A DNA stretch of 64,000 nucleotides from Xanthobacter aminoxidans (GTDB lineage Bacteria; Pseudomonadota; Alphaproteobacteria; Rhizobiales; Xanthobacteraceae). Both the position numbers and the translations under genes were made by a program. The notes below the pieces were generated by a model. It was not told the DNA's origin, made no database searches, and saw only the letters and a list, made by a program, of their open reading frames with translations. Positions within the stretch are counted from its first letter, which is position 1. Each line of letters begins with the position of its first letter. Location of the stretch: the NCBI RefSeq assembly GCF_023571765.1, contig NZ_JAMJXC010000006.1, forward strand, positions 62,001 to 126,000, given 5' to 3'. This document shows, one piece after another, positions 34,926-46,519 of the stretch.

Positions 34926-36641
34926 TCAGAGGTGGAAGAAGAGGTCGGAGAGGATCACCACCGCGATGCCGGCGATGAGCGCGAGGTAGGGCAGGATGCC
35001 GGCGCGCTTCTGGGTCTTCGTCCCGTCGCCGACCTGCAGGTCCTCGAAGGTCTCGTGCGGGAACTTGCCGCCGTCCTGCACATAGTGCCGGAAGATGAAG
35101 ACCGGGATGATGAGGGCGGCGGTGATGAGACCCGCCCACAGCGCCACCGGGTTCCACACCTTGGCGCCCGCGCCCATGAAGACCGCATTGGCGAAGGCGA
35201 AGACGGTGCCGAGCACGAGGAGGAAGGTGGGGGCCTTGTAGGGCCGCGCCACATGCCCGGAATCGATGCGGTGGATCCAGCCCGAGTTGAGGTTCAGGAA
35301 GTTGAAGATGATGTAGCCGACATTGGCGACCGCCAGCACGAAGAAGAAGCTGGTGGCATCGGCGCAGGCGATGGCGAGCAGCACGAGGTTGAACCACAGG
35401 TCCGTCCACATGGCCCGCGTGGGCGCGCCGTGCTCGTTCACATGGCCGAGGAAGCGCGGCAGCCAGCCGTCCACGGCGCCCTGGTAGAGGGTGCGCGAGG
35501 AGCCCGCCATGGCCGTCATGATGGACAGCATCAGCGCGAGGATCATGAGCATCACGAGGGCGCTCTCGACGATCTTGCCGCCGCCCACCATGTGCGCCAG
35601 CGCCTGGGCGACGCCCGAGCCGTCCACGATGGCCGGGTCCAGCATTCCGGTCAGTCCCAGCGCGCCCTGGAATGTGAAGGGCACGAGGATGAACAGCGCG
35701 AGGCACAGGAGGCCCGAGTAGAAGATGGCCTTGAAGGTGTCCTTCTCGGGATTGCGGAACTCGCTGGTGTAGCAGACGGCGGTCTCGAAGCCGTAGGTGG
35801 ACCAGGCGGCGATGAACAGGCCGCCGAGCACCAGCGTCCAGCCCGGGATGTTCCAGCTGCCGGGATCGGCCGCGCCGGCTGCGGCGAGCGGCACCAGCGG
35901 CGAGAAATTCCCCCAGTCCACCTTGCCGGTGAGGATCGGCACAAGGCCGACGATGATCATGGGAATGATGACCGAGAGGCCGATCCACTTCTGCACGCTG
36001 GCGGTGCCCATGATGCCCCGGTGCTGGATGGCGAACACCACCAGCATCAGCGTTGCGCCCACGAAGAAGGAGGCATTCAGCGAGAAGGAGACGGGGCCGA
36101 TGGCGTGGGAGAACAGCGTCCAGTCACGCACCGCCGGCGTCAGCGCCGCAACGGCCGCCGCGGCCTTCTCGGCATCGGTGCCGGTGAGGGTCGTGGCATG
36201 GGCGGCGATCCACTGCGCCACCTCCGCGCTGTTCACCGCCGGGATGGGGGCGAAGGCGTTGAGGATGTAGGCGGCGGCGATGGTGCAGCCGAGCGAGAGC
36301 ACCGGGCTCCAGGCGAACCAGTTGCACCACACCGAGAGTGGCGCCACCAGCTTCACGTAGCGCACCCAGGCGGCCGCGCCATAGATGGAGGCGCCGCCCG
36401 ACTTGTTCGGGAACAGGCCGGCGATCTCGGCATAGATGAAGGACTGGATGAAGCCCATGCCGATGGAGATGGCCCAGACGAGGAAGGAGAGCGTGCCGGT
36501 GGTGCCGGCGATGCCGCCGATGGAGAAGAGCACGAGCGCGGGCACGCCGCTCGCCACCCAGAAGGCTCCGGTCCAGCTGATGGAGCGGTGCAGTTTCCCG
36601 TCACCCTCCGTTGTCGCGTGAATGTTGGTTATCGTCGTCAC
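34926..36641 (-). CDS. APC-superfamily amino acid/amine permease
   Basis: A 571-aa inner-membrane transporter with about 12 hydrophobic segments. The first helix region (VASGVPALVLFSIGGIAGTT) and the following SFIYAEIAGLFPNKSGGASI have the APC layout of two unwound helices. It lies inside the TMADH operon, so a methylated amine or a betaine-like precursor is the likely substrate; this is context only. A 188-bp gap separates it from etfA and contains a hairpin at 36781-36810. Confidence 0.88.
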   Translation of the reverse strand: MTTITNIHATTEGDGKLHRSISWTGAFWVASGVPALVLFSIGGIAGTTGTLSFLVWAISIGMGFIQSFIYAEIAGLFPNKSGGASIYGAAAWVRYVKLVAPLSVWCNWFAWSPVLSLGCTIAAAYILNAFAPIPAVNSAEVAQWIAAHATTLTGTDAEKAAAAVAALTPAVRDWTLFSHAIGPVSFSLNASFFVGATLMLVVFAIQHRGIMGTASVQKWIGLSVIIPMIIVGLVPILTGKVDWGNFSPLVPLAAAGAADPGSWNIPGWTLVLGGLFIAAWSTYGFETAVCYTSEFRNPEKDTFKAIFYSGLLCLALFILVPFTFQGALGLTGMLDPAIVDGSGVAQALAHMVGGGKIVESALVMLMILALMLSIMTAMAGSSRTLYQGAVDGWLPRFLGHVNEHGAPTRAMWTDLWFNLVLLAIACADATSFFFVLAVANVGYIIFNFLNLNSGWIHRIDSGHVARPYKAPTFLLVLGTVFAFANAVFMGAGAKVWNPVALWAGLITAALIIPVFIFRHYVQDGGKFPHETFEDLQVGDGTKTQKRAGILPYLALIAGIAVVILSDLFFHL

Positions 36642-36780
36642 GGTGTCCTCCCTTGCCCGGTGCTTCGGGGCGACGGCATGCGTGCCCGGCCCGGATGGTG
36701 TCTGTCGTCACCCTTGCGGCGCTTCCGACGAAATCGGAGGTCGCTCTTCTTGCCTCTGGACGCGATCGTCATGGCCGGAT

Positions 36781-36810
36781 GCCGGGACCGATTTGGCGCT
36801 CGGTCCCGGC
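36781..36810 (-). terminator. Hairpin between etfA and the APC permease gene
   Basis: An 11-bp perfect stem (36781-36791 with 36800-36810) lies 20 bp beyond the etfA stop on the minus strand. No T-run follows on that strand, so it is more likely an intercistronic hairpin that reduces or stabilises part of the operon mRNA. Confidence 0.5.
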
Positions 36811-36829
36811 CCGGATTTTCAGCTGTGCT

Positions 36830-37801
36830 CTACTGGATGCCCTTCTGCTTCCTCAGCTCCTCGGCGATCTCCAGCATGTCGCCGACTATGCCGTAGCGGG
36901 CGATGGTGAAGATGGAGGCCTCGGGGTCCTTGTTGATCGCCACGATGTTCTCCACGTGCTTCATGCCCCACTGGTGCTGCACCGAGCCGGAGATGCCCAT
37001 GGCGATGTAGAGGTTGCACTTGGCCGCCAGCTGGCCGGACTGGCCCACCTGACGCGCCTTGGGCAGCCAGCCGTTGTCGGCGATGGGCCGCGAGCAGCCG
37101 AGCGTCGCGCCGAGGCCCTCCGCCAGCTCCAGGAACTGCGCCACGTTCGCCTCGTCCCCGACCCCGCGGCCGATGGAGAGGATGAAGGGCGAGCCGGGGA
37201 TGTCGATGCCACCAGAAGCCGGCGGATCGCGCCAGTCGAGATGCTTGCTGCGTGCCGCGCCCGCACCCGCGTCGAGGGCGGAAACGGTGGGGCTGGCCGC
37301 CGCCGTCTCCGGCGCGAAGGCACCGCCGCGCAGGGTGAGGAGAACGCCGGAGCGGCCGGGAAAGTCGATCTCCACGAAGACCTTCTCGTTGTAGCCGGCG
37401 CGCGTCGCCACCACCTGTCCGTCCTCGACCGCGACACCGAACACGTCGGTGGCAAAGCCGAGGCCCTCGCCGATGGCGACGGCGGGGGCGAGGGAGAAGC
37501 TGTCGACGCTGTGCGGCATCAGCACCAGCGATGGTGAGCGCTGGGCGATGACGGCGCGCAGCACCGCCTCGTAGACGTGCGGCTCGTAGGTCGCCGCGTC
37601 GGGACGGGCGACGGTGATGACCTCGTCCACCGCACCGACGCTGACGGCCGCCACCAGGGGGGCGGGATCGGCCGCGATGACGAGGACCGTGACGGGACCG
37701 CCGAGGGCCGCCTTGAGCGTGCCGGCGGCGCCGATGGCCTCCAGCGTGGCGTCGCGCAGGGTGCCGCGCCGGTGCTCGGCCAGGATGAGAATTCCGGACA
37801 T
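36830..37801 (-). CDS. etfA: Electron transfer flavoprotein alpha subunit
   Basis: A 323-aa FAD-binding ETF subunit. The C-terminal FAD domain is clear: SRPIADNGWLPKARQVGQSG, then LYIAMGISGSVQHQWGM and IVAINKDPEA. It forms a heterodimer with EtfB and takes electrons from trimethylamine dehydrogenase, the classical partner in methylotrophs, then passes them to the membrane. Start ATG at 37801 shares its A with the etfB stop codon (TGATG). Confidence 0.95.
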   Translation of the reverse strand: MSGILILAEHRRGTLRDATLEAIGAAGTLKAALGGPVTVLVIAADPAPLVAAVSVGAVDEVITVARPDAATYEPHVYEAVLRAVIAQRSPSLVLMPHSVDSFSLAPAVAIGEGLGFATDVFGVAVEDGQVVATRAGYNEKVFVEIDFPGRSGVLLTLRGGAFAPETAAASPTVSALDAGAGAARSKHLDWRDPPASGGIDIPGSPFILSIGRGVGDEANVAQFLELAEGLGATLGCSRPIADNGWLPKARQVGQSGQLAAKCNLYIAMGISGSVQHQWGMKHVENIVAINKDPEASIFTIARYGIVGDMLEIAEELRKQKGIQ

Positions 37802-38595
37802 CAGCCGTTCACCTCCGAAATGATCTCCAGGAGACGGGCCACCTGCTGGGAAGGCGTACCCGCAATGATCTCGCCGCGCCCGCGCTCGGGCACGAACACG
37901 CGCCGCACCCGGCTGAGCGCGCCGGCGCCGCCGATCTCGGCGTCGGCAAGGCCGACGTCGTGGGGCGTCAGGCACTCGATGGGCTTGGCGTTGGCCTGCT
38001 TGATGGAGCGCAGGGAGGCGTAGCGCGGCGTGTTGATGCCGAGCTGGATGGTGAGCACCGCGGGCGTCTCCACCTCGATGCGCTCCACCAGGCCGCCTTC
38101 CAGTTCCCGCTCCACCTGCGCGGTGGCGGCACCGGGGGTGAAGTCGAGCTTCGAGACCACCGCCGTGCGCGCCCAGCCGAGCAGCGCAGCGACCGACATG
38201 CCGGTCTGAGCGTTGCCCTGGTCGGCGGATTGCGCGCCGCACAGCACGAGGCCGGGCTCCTCGTTCTCCGCCACCTTGGCGATGACGCGGGCGATGGCCA
38301 CGCGGTCCGCCTCTTCGAGCCCCGCATCGTCCACGCGGATGGCGCGGTCGGCCCCCTTGGCGAGGGCCTTGCGCAGCACGTCGTCGGCATCGTCGGGGCC
38401 GATGGTCAGAACCACCACCTCGACCGAGCCCTCGGGCGCGGCTTCCTTGATCTGGACCGCTGCTTCCAGCGCGTACTCGTCGAATTCGTTGAGGTCGAAC
38501 TCGCAGAAATCCGGGTCGACATCGCGACCATCGTCGTTGAGCTCGAACTCGTCATCGAGCGAGGCGACGCGTTTCACCGGCACGAGTATTTTCAT
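37801..38595 (-). CDS. etfB: Electron transfer flavoprotein beta subunit
   Basis: A 264-aa AMP-binding ETF subunit beginning MKILVPVKRVASLDDEFEL. It has the acidic NEFDEYALEAAVQIKE segment and the DQGNAQTGM region near the AMP site. It lies eight bases after the LRV gene and one base overlapped with etfA. Its presence in the TMADH operon suggests a dedicated ETF rather than the housekeeping fatty-acid ETF. Confidence 0.95.
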   Translation of the reverse strand: MKILVPVKRVASLDDEFELNDDGRDVDPDFCEFDLNEFDEYALEAAVQIKEAAPEGSVEVVVLTIGPDDADDVLRKALAKGADRAIRVDDAGLEEADRVAIARVIAKVAENEEPGLVLCGAQSADQGNAQTGMSVAALLGWARTAVVSKLDFTPGAATAQVERELEGGLVERIEVETPAVLTIQLGINTPRYASLRSIKQANAKPIECLTPHDVGLADAEIGGAGALSRVRRVFVPERGRGEIIAGTPSQQVARLLEIISEVNG

Positions 38596-38603
38596 GGGTG
38601 CCC

Positions 38604-40007
38604 TCACGGCTGTGGGAAGGTTTCGAGGTGCCTGCGTGCGGCGCGCCCTGCGGCCGCGGCGTGGGTGACGGCGCGCTTGCCCACCGCGAAGCGCACCTGC
38701 GGCGCGTCGTCGTCGGCTGAGCCCCAGGCATCCGCCACCGGAAGGTTCGGATGGCGGACGGCAAAAGCGCGGTTGAGGGGATAGGGATCGTCCAGCAGCA
38801 GGCGCAGGGCCGTTGCCGGGGCATCGGGATTGAGCGCGACGGCACGGCGCACGTCCGCCTGCCCGTGGCGGGTGAGGCGGCGGAGCGCGGCGTCCCGCGC
38901 CTGCGGGTTGCGGGCGACTGCGGAGGCGACATCCACCGCGTCTTCCTGTTCGAGCGCGCGCAGGGCCTCGACCGGAAGATCGGGGCGGCAGGCCACGGCG
39001 GCGCGCACCCATTCGTCGCCATCGCGGGCGAGGGTCGCGAGCACGTCGGCCGGGCAGGCCGGATTGCGGCCGGCGGCATGGCGCACCCGCGCCTCGGCAT
39101 CGCCGCCCAGCTGCTGGATGAGGCCGGCGGGGAGCGCCGGATTGCGGGCGAGCCAGACCCGCACCCACACGTCGCCGTCGCGGGAGAGGGCTTCCGCCAG
39201 ATCCTCCGGCAAGGCCACATGGCGGGCCTGGGCGCGGCGCACCCGCACGTCGCCGTCATCGGTCAAAGCCGGTTCCTGGCCCTCCGCATGAAGGCGCAGG
39301 GCCTCCGCGCGGACGGCCGGATCGGGATCACCCATCAGCGCCTGACGCAGGCTCGGCGGCAGCACGGGATTGGAGGCCGCCCGGCGGCGGATGGCGGCAT
39401 CGGCATCGACGCACGCATCGGCCACCTGCGTGAGCGGGCAATGGGGGTGGGCCACCGCCTCGGCGCGCACCACGGCATCGCCGCCCGCGAGCAAAGTGCG
39501 CAGCAGATCCGCATCCGCCTGCGGGTGGCGGGCGAGGGCGGCGCGCTCCGCGGCATCCGCGTGGTCCAGCAGGGCATGGAGGGCGACGGCCGGTGTTCCG
39601 GCATTGCGCAGCAGCGCGGCGCGCACGGCGGCGTCCGCATGCATGGCGAGGCCGATGAGCGCCACGGCCGGCGTGTGAGCATGGGCGGCCAGCGCCTTGC
39701 GGGTCTCCGCATCGTCCATCTGCCGCGCCAGGCGCAGCAGCGTCGCGCCTGAGGTGGCCGGGTTGCGCACGATGCGCTGGAGGATGGCGGGCCGGTCCTC
39801 GCCGGCGAGGAGGGCGAGGAAGGCCGGCGGCGCGAAGGGCAGCGCGGCAAACACCAGCTTCAGGCGCGCATTGGAGAGCAGCAGCCGCGCCAGCGCCGCC
39901 TGCGCCCACTCCGCGCCCTCCGCCCCGTAGGCCGGCAGCGCCAGATAGGCGTCGCCCCGGGCGATGAGCGCTCCCGTCAAGGCGGCCATGTTGGCTGGCG
40001 CGCGCAT
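38604..40007 (-). CDS. Leucine-rich-repeat-variant/HEAT-like solenoid protein
   Basis: A 467-aa protein built from about 24-residue repeats of the form VRxAVAxNPxxPxxxLxxLxxDxDxxVR, seen from about residue 75 to 440 (for example RRRAASNPVLPPSLRQALMG and VRVWLARNPALPAGLIQQLG). This fits the leucine-rich repeat variant (LRV) class, all-helical scaffolds. No cysteine cluster like that of the Azotobacter LRV protein is seen. It lies three bases after dgcB-like and eight before etfB. A scaffold or maturation role for the redox proteins around it is an inference. Confidence 0.82.
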   Translation of the reverse strand: MRAPANMAALTGALIARGDAYLALPAYGAEGAEWAQAALARLLLSNARLKLVFAALPFAPPAFLALLAGEDRPAILQRIVRNPATSGATLLRLARQMDDAETRKALAAHAHTPAVALIGLAMHADAAVRAALLRNAGTPAVALHALLDHADAAERAALARHPQADADLLRTLLAGGDAVVRAEAVAHPHCPLTQVADACVDADAAIRRRAASNPVLPPSLRQALMGDPDPAVRAEALRLHAEGQEPALTDDGDVRVRRAQARHVALPEDLAEALSRDGDVWVRVWLARNPALPAGLIQQLGGDAEARVRHAAGRNPACPADVLATLARDGDEWVRAAVACRPDLPVEALRALEQEDAVDVASAVARNPQARDAALRRLTRHGQADVRRAVALNPDAPATALRLLLDDPYPLNRAFAVRHPNLPVADAWGSADDDAPQVRFAVGKRAVTHAAAAGRAARRHLETFPQP

Positions 40008-40010
40008 CGC

Positions 40011-42173
40011 TCAGCCGACCTCGGCGTGGGCGGGGAGGACGGCAGGCTCCTCGGGCTCCAGCGCCTCGGCGAGCAGCTCGGTCAGCTCCAATACCCGGAA
40101 GTTGCGCTCGTTGCCGGTGGTCTTCACCGCGTCCTCGAGCATGGTCATGCACTTGGGGCAGTTGACCACCAGAGCATCGAGGCCATGGATCTCGGCGGCT
40201 TCCCGCGCGCGGATCTCGCCCACCTTGGTGGTGCCGGGCGGATCGGGCACCCACACCCGGCCGCCGCCACCGCCGCAGCAGAAGGAATTGTCGCGGCTCT
40301 TGCCCATCTCCACCAGCTTCACGCCGGTGGCCGCGAGCAGCTCGCGCGGGGCGTCATAGCCCTTGTTGAGGCGGCCTAGGTGGCAGGGGTCGTGATAGGT
40401 GACGGTGAAGTCGAGTTTCCGCGCGGGGGTGATGCGCCCGTCCGCCATCAGCTCCTTCAGGAAGGCGCTGGCGTGGCTCACGTCATAGGTGCCGCCGAGG
40501 TCGGGATACTCGTTCTTCAGCGTGTTGAAGGAGTGCGGATCGGTGGTGACGATGCGGTTGAAGCTGCAATCGCCGAGCGTCGAGATGTTGCCTTCCGCGA
40601 GCTGCTGGAACAGGCCCTCCTCGCCCACACGCCGCACGTCGTTGCCGGCCGTGGTCTCGCCCTCGTAGAGGATGCCGAAGTCGATGCCCGCGGAGTGGAG
40701 AATGCGGGCGAAGGCGCGGCTGACCTTCTGGTTGCGCGGGTCGAAGCTCGCATAGTCGCCCACGAACCAGAGCACATCCACGGGCTCCTTGCGCGCGTCC
40801 TTGATCTTGAACGGCAGATCCTTGGTCCAGTTGGGGCGCTTGCGGCGGCTTTCGTTGAAACAGTTGCCGGTCTTGTTCACCGCCCCGAGGGTGCGCTGGA
40901 GGGCCGGGTCCATCTCGCCTTCGTCCACCAGGGTGCGCCGGAGCATGTTGATGAGCGGCACGTGCTCCACCCCCACCGGGCAGATCTCCGTGCAGGCGCC
41001 GCACTGGCGGCAGGACCACAGGGTCTCCGGCCGGTATTCGCCGGTGGCGAGGCCGATGAGGGGCGCGGCGCAGCCGGCGGCGCGGGGCTTGGGCAGCACC
41101 TCGCCGAGATGGGTGTTGGCCTGCTCGCGCAGTGTCAGCACCACGTCGCGCGGGGAGAGCGGATAGCCGGCGGCGCGCGCCGGGCAGGCCTCGTGGCAGC
41201 GGCCGCACTTGGTGCAGGCGTCCGCCTGGACGAGATAGCGGCTCGCAACGTCGCCCAGCTCGCGATAGCCGATGCGGTCGGCATCGAGATCGCCCAGCGG
41301 CAGGTGGCGGATGGCCTCGGGATTGCGCAGCAGCCACGAGGCGGCGGCGGTGAAGATGTGCTTCGCCTTGGTGTAGGGAATGAGCGCGATGAAAGTGAGC
41401 GCCAGCACGCCGTGCAGCCACCACAGCCCCATGCGCAGCGCACCCGCGCCGGCGCTGGTGAAGCCCACCGCCTTCAGGCCAGCGGCGATGGACGCGCCCA
41501 CCGGGGCCCACCAGCGCGTGTCCCACACCGCCGGATCATTCTGGAGCCACACCATGCGGGCGCCGGAGAGCAGGAAGCCGGTGATGCCGATGAGCAGCAG
41601 GGTCCAGAGAAACGCCCAGTCCTCGATGCGGTAGCGCTCGCGGGAGAAGTCGGCGTCCTGCGGCGTGCGGTCGGGCCGGGCATAATCGAGCTTCGGCGGC
41701 TTCAGCCAGCCGCGCCGCCACATCATGTAGAGGAGGCCGCAGATGAAGCCGGTGCCGGCGAGCGTCATCGTGAGCTTGAACAGCAAATAGAAGTGGCCGT
41801 GCCAGAATTCGAGGCCGATCAGCGGGCCGAGAATGTCTTCCTGCAGCGTGATAGTGGCGGTGCCGATGAACAGCAGCGTGAAGCCGTAGAAGATGAAAGC
41901 ATGGAGCCGCCCGGCGGTGGTGTCGCGCCGGCGCAGCGTGCGATGGGAGGCGATGGTCTTCGCCGTGTCGAGCAGCCTGCGGCCGATGTCGCCCCAGGCG
42001 AGGCGCGTCCCCCGGCGTCCGGCGCGATACTTGTGCACCTGGGCGTAGACGCCCCAGGCGAACGCCGCCATGCAGCCGATGGCATAGACATAGAAGATCG
42101 CGAGCATCCAGGGCGAAAAATCCTGGAACAGGATGCGCGTGACCTTGGATGGATCGATGCCGCTCGGAATCAT
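40011..42173 (-). CDS. DgcB-like membrane Fe-S oxidoreductase (heterodisulfide-reductase type)
   Basis: A 720-aa inner-membrane electron carrier. About five or six helices occupy residues 20-290 (nitrate-reductase-gamma-like), followed by two [4Fe-4S] motifs (CTKCGRCHEACP and CRQCGACTEICP) and an HdrD-like domain with DPCHLGR and FCCGGGGGR. Proteins of this layout (DgcB) sit beside etf genes in dimethylglycine catabolism. The role proposed is ETF oxidation and quinone reduction, in place of ETF-ubiquinone oxidoreductase. The ribosome site is AGAGGG. It follows tmd after 141 bp. Confidence 0.88.
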   Translation of the reverse strand: MIPSGIDPSKVTRILFQDFSPWMLAIFYVYAIGCMAAFAWGVYAQVHKYRAGRRGTRLAWGDIGRRLLDTAKTIASHRTLRRRDTTAGRLHAFIFYGFTLLFIGTATITLQEDILGPLIGLEFWHGHFYLLFKLTMTLAGTGFICGLLYMMWRRGWLKPPKLDYARPDRTPQDADFSRERYRIEDWAFLWTLLLIGITGFLLSGARMVWLQNDPAVWDTRWWAPVGASIAAGLKAVGFTSAGAGALRMGLWWLHGVLALTFIALIPYTKAKHIFTAAASWLLRNPEAIRHLPLGDLDADRIGYRELGDVASRYLVQADACTKCGRCHEACPARAAGYPLSPRDVVLTLREQANTHLGEVLPKPRAAGCAAPLIGLATGEYRPETLWSCRQCGACTEICPVGVEHVPLINMLRRTLVDEGEMDPALQRTLGAVNKTGNCFNESRRKRPNWTKDLPFKIKDARKEPVDVLWFVGDYASFDPRNQKVSRAFARILHSAGIDFGILYEGETTAGNDVRRVGEEGLFQQLAEGNISTLGDCSFNRIVTTDPHSFNTLKNEYPDLGGTYDVSHASAFLKELMADGRITPARKLDFTVTYHDPCHLGRLNKGYDAPRELLAATGVKLVEMGKSRDNSFCCGGGGGRVWVPDPPGTTKVGEIRAREAAEIHGLDALVVNCPKCMTMLEDAVKTTGNERNFRVLELTELLAEALEPEEPAVLPAHAEVG

Positions 42174-42262
42174 GTGCTGCTCGCCCTCTGATTTTTTTCT
42201 TGGCTGTGCTCATGCGAATGCCCGTGCCGGCCGAGGGATTGGACCCCGACGACGGCGGGCAT

Positions 42263-42290
42263 GCGGGGCGCGTGATCTGCCGCGCCCCGC
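42263..42290 (-). terminator. Intercistronic hairpin between tmd and the dgcB-like gene
   Basis: A 10-bp GC stem (42263-42272 with 42281-42290) with an 8-nt loop, 25 bp past the tmd stop. No T-run follows, so it probably stabilises the tmd mRNA or partly reduces read-through to the downstream genes. Confidence 0.5.
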
Positions 42291-42314
42291 CCGCTCTGAC
42301 CAGGACGAGGGGAA

Positions 42315-44621
<2,307 letters not shown>

Positions 44622-44716
44622 TCAAGACTGTCGCTTCTCGATGAAGAGCTTGCTTGTCTGTTCCCGGTCGTTTTCTTATTGGGATAACTCTAACGCGCCG
44701 GGCCATGTCTCCGGCA

Positions 44717-44736
44717 ATAGTGCCAAATGGCACTAT
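44717..44736. promoter_or_regulatory. Perfect 20-bp palindrome upstream of tmd
   Basis: ATAGTGCCAAATGGCACTAT has 9-bp arms around AA, about 200 bp upstream of the tmd start. It is the only strong palindrome in the 44523-44908 intergenic region and is an operator candidate for the methylamine operon. That region otherwise shows no convincing gene. Confidence 0.5.
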
Positions 44737-44908
44737 CGTGACATGCGGCACTGCAAAATCCGGCGGGTCTGCTATAGGGCGGCCGGGCTGACGTTAGGGG
44801 ATATCGGGTGTCGGGCGCGCGGGCGCGAGCCGAAACCCGGCCTCTGCCAAGGGTTCCGCGCTGCGGCTTTCATTCGTCGGGTGGCTCTGGGGGCGGCGCG
44901 CGCGGCCG

Positions 44909-46045
44909 TCAGGTGAAGAGCGTGAGCACGCCGGTGTAGCCATAGAGGTGGTGACGGGCGATTTCGCCATCGGCGAAGAAGCCGACGAGCGGCACCGGGC
45001 CGAGGGCCTCGCGCACCATGGCGAACTCCGCGCAGGGCGCACCGAAATGCGGGCCTCCGCGGCCGGAGCAGCTCACATAGAGCGCGCCGCGGGCGCCGCC
45101 GGCGGCTTCGGCCTGCGCCTTCACCTCGGCGACGATGCGCAGGAGATCGTGGCGCGCAGCCTCCGCGTTGCGCTTGCAGAAGGCGAGCCTGGTGCCGGCC
45201 TCCAGCTGCTCCGCCACCACCAGCACGCCGGCCTTGCGGCCGACGCCCAAGAGGTGGCGGACCTGCGTGTCGGTGCCGAAGCGACCCGGCGCGGAGCTTG
45301 TATCCTCGCCCGGCGCGATCAGCCCGGCCAGCGTCTGGCCGAGTTCGAGGCGCAGCTGCTCGTCCGGGATGTCGGCGGGCAGGCCGAGGTCCTCCATCGC
45401 GCAGTCGAGGGCGCGGCCGCCATCGAGGGTGACGAGGTAATTGGCTTCGGCGCGGTCGATGGTCCGTTTGGGGCCGATGGGCTGGCAACCCTGGGTGACG
45501 CGGGACAGCACCGGCACCTCAGGCCCGAAGGCGACGCCCGACACCCCGCCGAGCATCACGTCGTCGGCGAACAGAAGAGGCTGGTTGCGGGCGGAGGACA
45601 GGCCGCCGAACAGGTAGCCGGTGAGGGTCTGCCCGGCCAGGGACTTGAGCCGCTCGGGCAGGTCCGGCGTGCCGCCATCGGCATGGACGAGGGCGGTGAA
45701 GGGCTCGAACCCGTCCGCTCCGAGCGGTTCCAGATCGGAGAAGACGCGGAAGCCGTCGGGCGGAATGTCGGCCAGCATGAGCGCCATGCCGGGCGCGTCG
45801 AAATATTCCACATCGTCCGCCGCCACCCCGACGCCGATGGTGCCGACCCAGCGCACCGACGGCAGGCCCGCCTTCAGGGCCTCCATGATGTTTCCGGCGG
45901 CGCCGGTGTAGCGGTCGGAGAGATAGCACCAGCCGAGCGTCGGCGGCGGCTTGTCCGCCAGTTGAGCGTGCAGCTGGCTCCAGCAGGAGCCAAGGGCGGC
46001 CTGCCAGTCGGTATTGCCGGCGTGGGCGAAGGAGAACTGGCTCAT
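44909..46045 (-). CDS. FIST-domain sensor protein
   Basis: A 378-aa soluble protein with FIST_N (about 25-220) and FIST_C (about 225-360) domains, known as predicted small-ligand (amino-acid-like) sensors. Recognisable are GAAGNIMEALKAG, VRWVGTIGVGV, the TGYLFGGLSSAR segment and CSGRGGPHFG near 325. ATG at 46045 begins MSQFSFAHAG. It lies 91 bases after a small gene and then a cNMP/SpoIIE phosphatase gene, all on one strand. It converges on nothing downstream; tmd lies 385 bp further on. Confidence 0.85.
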   Translation of the reverse strand: MSQFSFAHAGNTDWQAALGSCWSQLHAQLADKPPPTLGWCYLSDRYTGAAGNIMEALKAGLPSVRWVGTIGVGVAADDVEYFDAPGMALMLADIPPDGFRVFSDLEPLGADGFEPFTALVHADGGTPDLPERLKSLAGQTLTGYLFGGLSSARNQPLLFADDVMLGGVSGVAFGPEVPVLSRVTQGCQPIGPKRTIDRAEANYLVTLDGGRALDCAMEDLGLPADIPDEQLRLELGQTLAGLIAPGEDTSSAPGRFGTDTQVRHLLGVGRKAGVLVVAEQLEAGTRLAFCKRNAEAARHDLLRIVAEVKAQAEAAGGARGALYVSCSGRGGPHFGAPCAEFAMVREALGPVPLVGFFADGEIARHHLYGYTGVLTLFT

Positions 46046-46135
46046 GGGCGGGTTTCCGCGCAATGCGTCCGGATGCGGACACGGAACTGAGGATCGTGCG
46101 CCGAACGAAGCAATCGGCGTGCCGTGCCGTCCCGC

Positions 46136-46456
46136 TCAGACCACGGGGGAGCGCATCCCGTCGCCGAGCACCGCCTGCACGTCGGTCAGGATGCGACGGA
46201 ATTCCGCGTCCACCCGCCGCTCGAAGGCGAAGGCGGCATCGGCCTCGAGGCCGGCGTCCTCGTGGGAATCGTGGAAGGTCAGCGTCTGGCTGACGGCCTC
46301 CATAAGGGCGAGGCGGAGGGTTTCGTCCCCAGCCATCAGCTGCAGAGCCAGCACCAGCAGCTTGCGGTGGGCCGCCGTGGCGATGTCCAGTTCCAGCGGC
46401 GTTCGCGCCGGCAGGCCGTCCAAAGCCGCCGGGTGCGTGCTCTCTTCATGGGCCAT
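46136..46456 (-). CDS. Small acidic protein of unknown function
   Basis: A 106-aa, alpha-rich, acidic protein; no family recognised. It has a strong GGAGGA ribosome site eight bases before ATG 46456. Its position between a SpoIIE-type phosphatase gene and a FIST gene suggests a partner, for example a switch protein, but it has no visible STAS motif. Central segment LELDIATAAHRKLLVLALQL is helical. Confidence 0.65.
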   Translation of the reverse strand: MAHEESTHPAALDGLPARTPLELDIATAAHRKLLVLALQLMAGDETLRLALMEAVSQTLTFHDSHEDAGLEADAAFAFERRVDAEFRRILTDVQAVLGDGMRSPVV

Positions 46457-46519
46457 GGCCGTCCTCCGCTCGCTCGGCCCCCTTCGGGCAACACGCAGGG
46501 CGGGGGCGAGGTTCCGCGA

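Noticed and set aside
44709-44736. Sigma-54 promoter suggested by TGGCAC near the tmd palindrome
   Set aside because: On the minus strand TGGCAC is followed by TTGC after only two bases instead of five.
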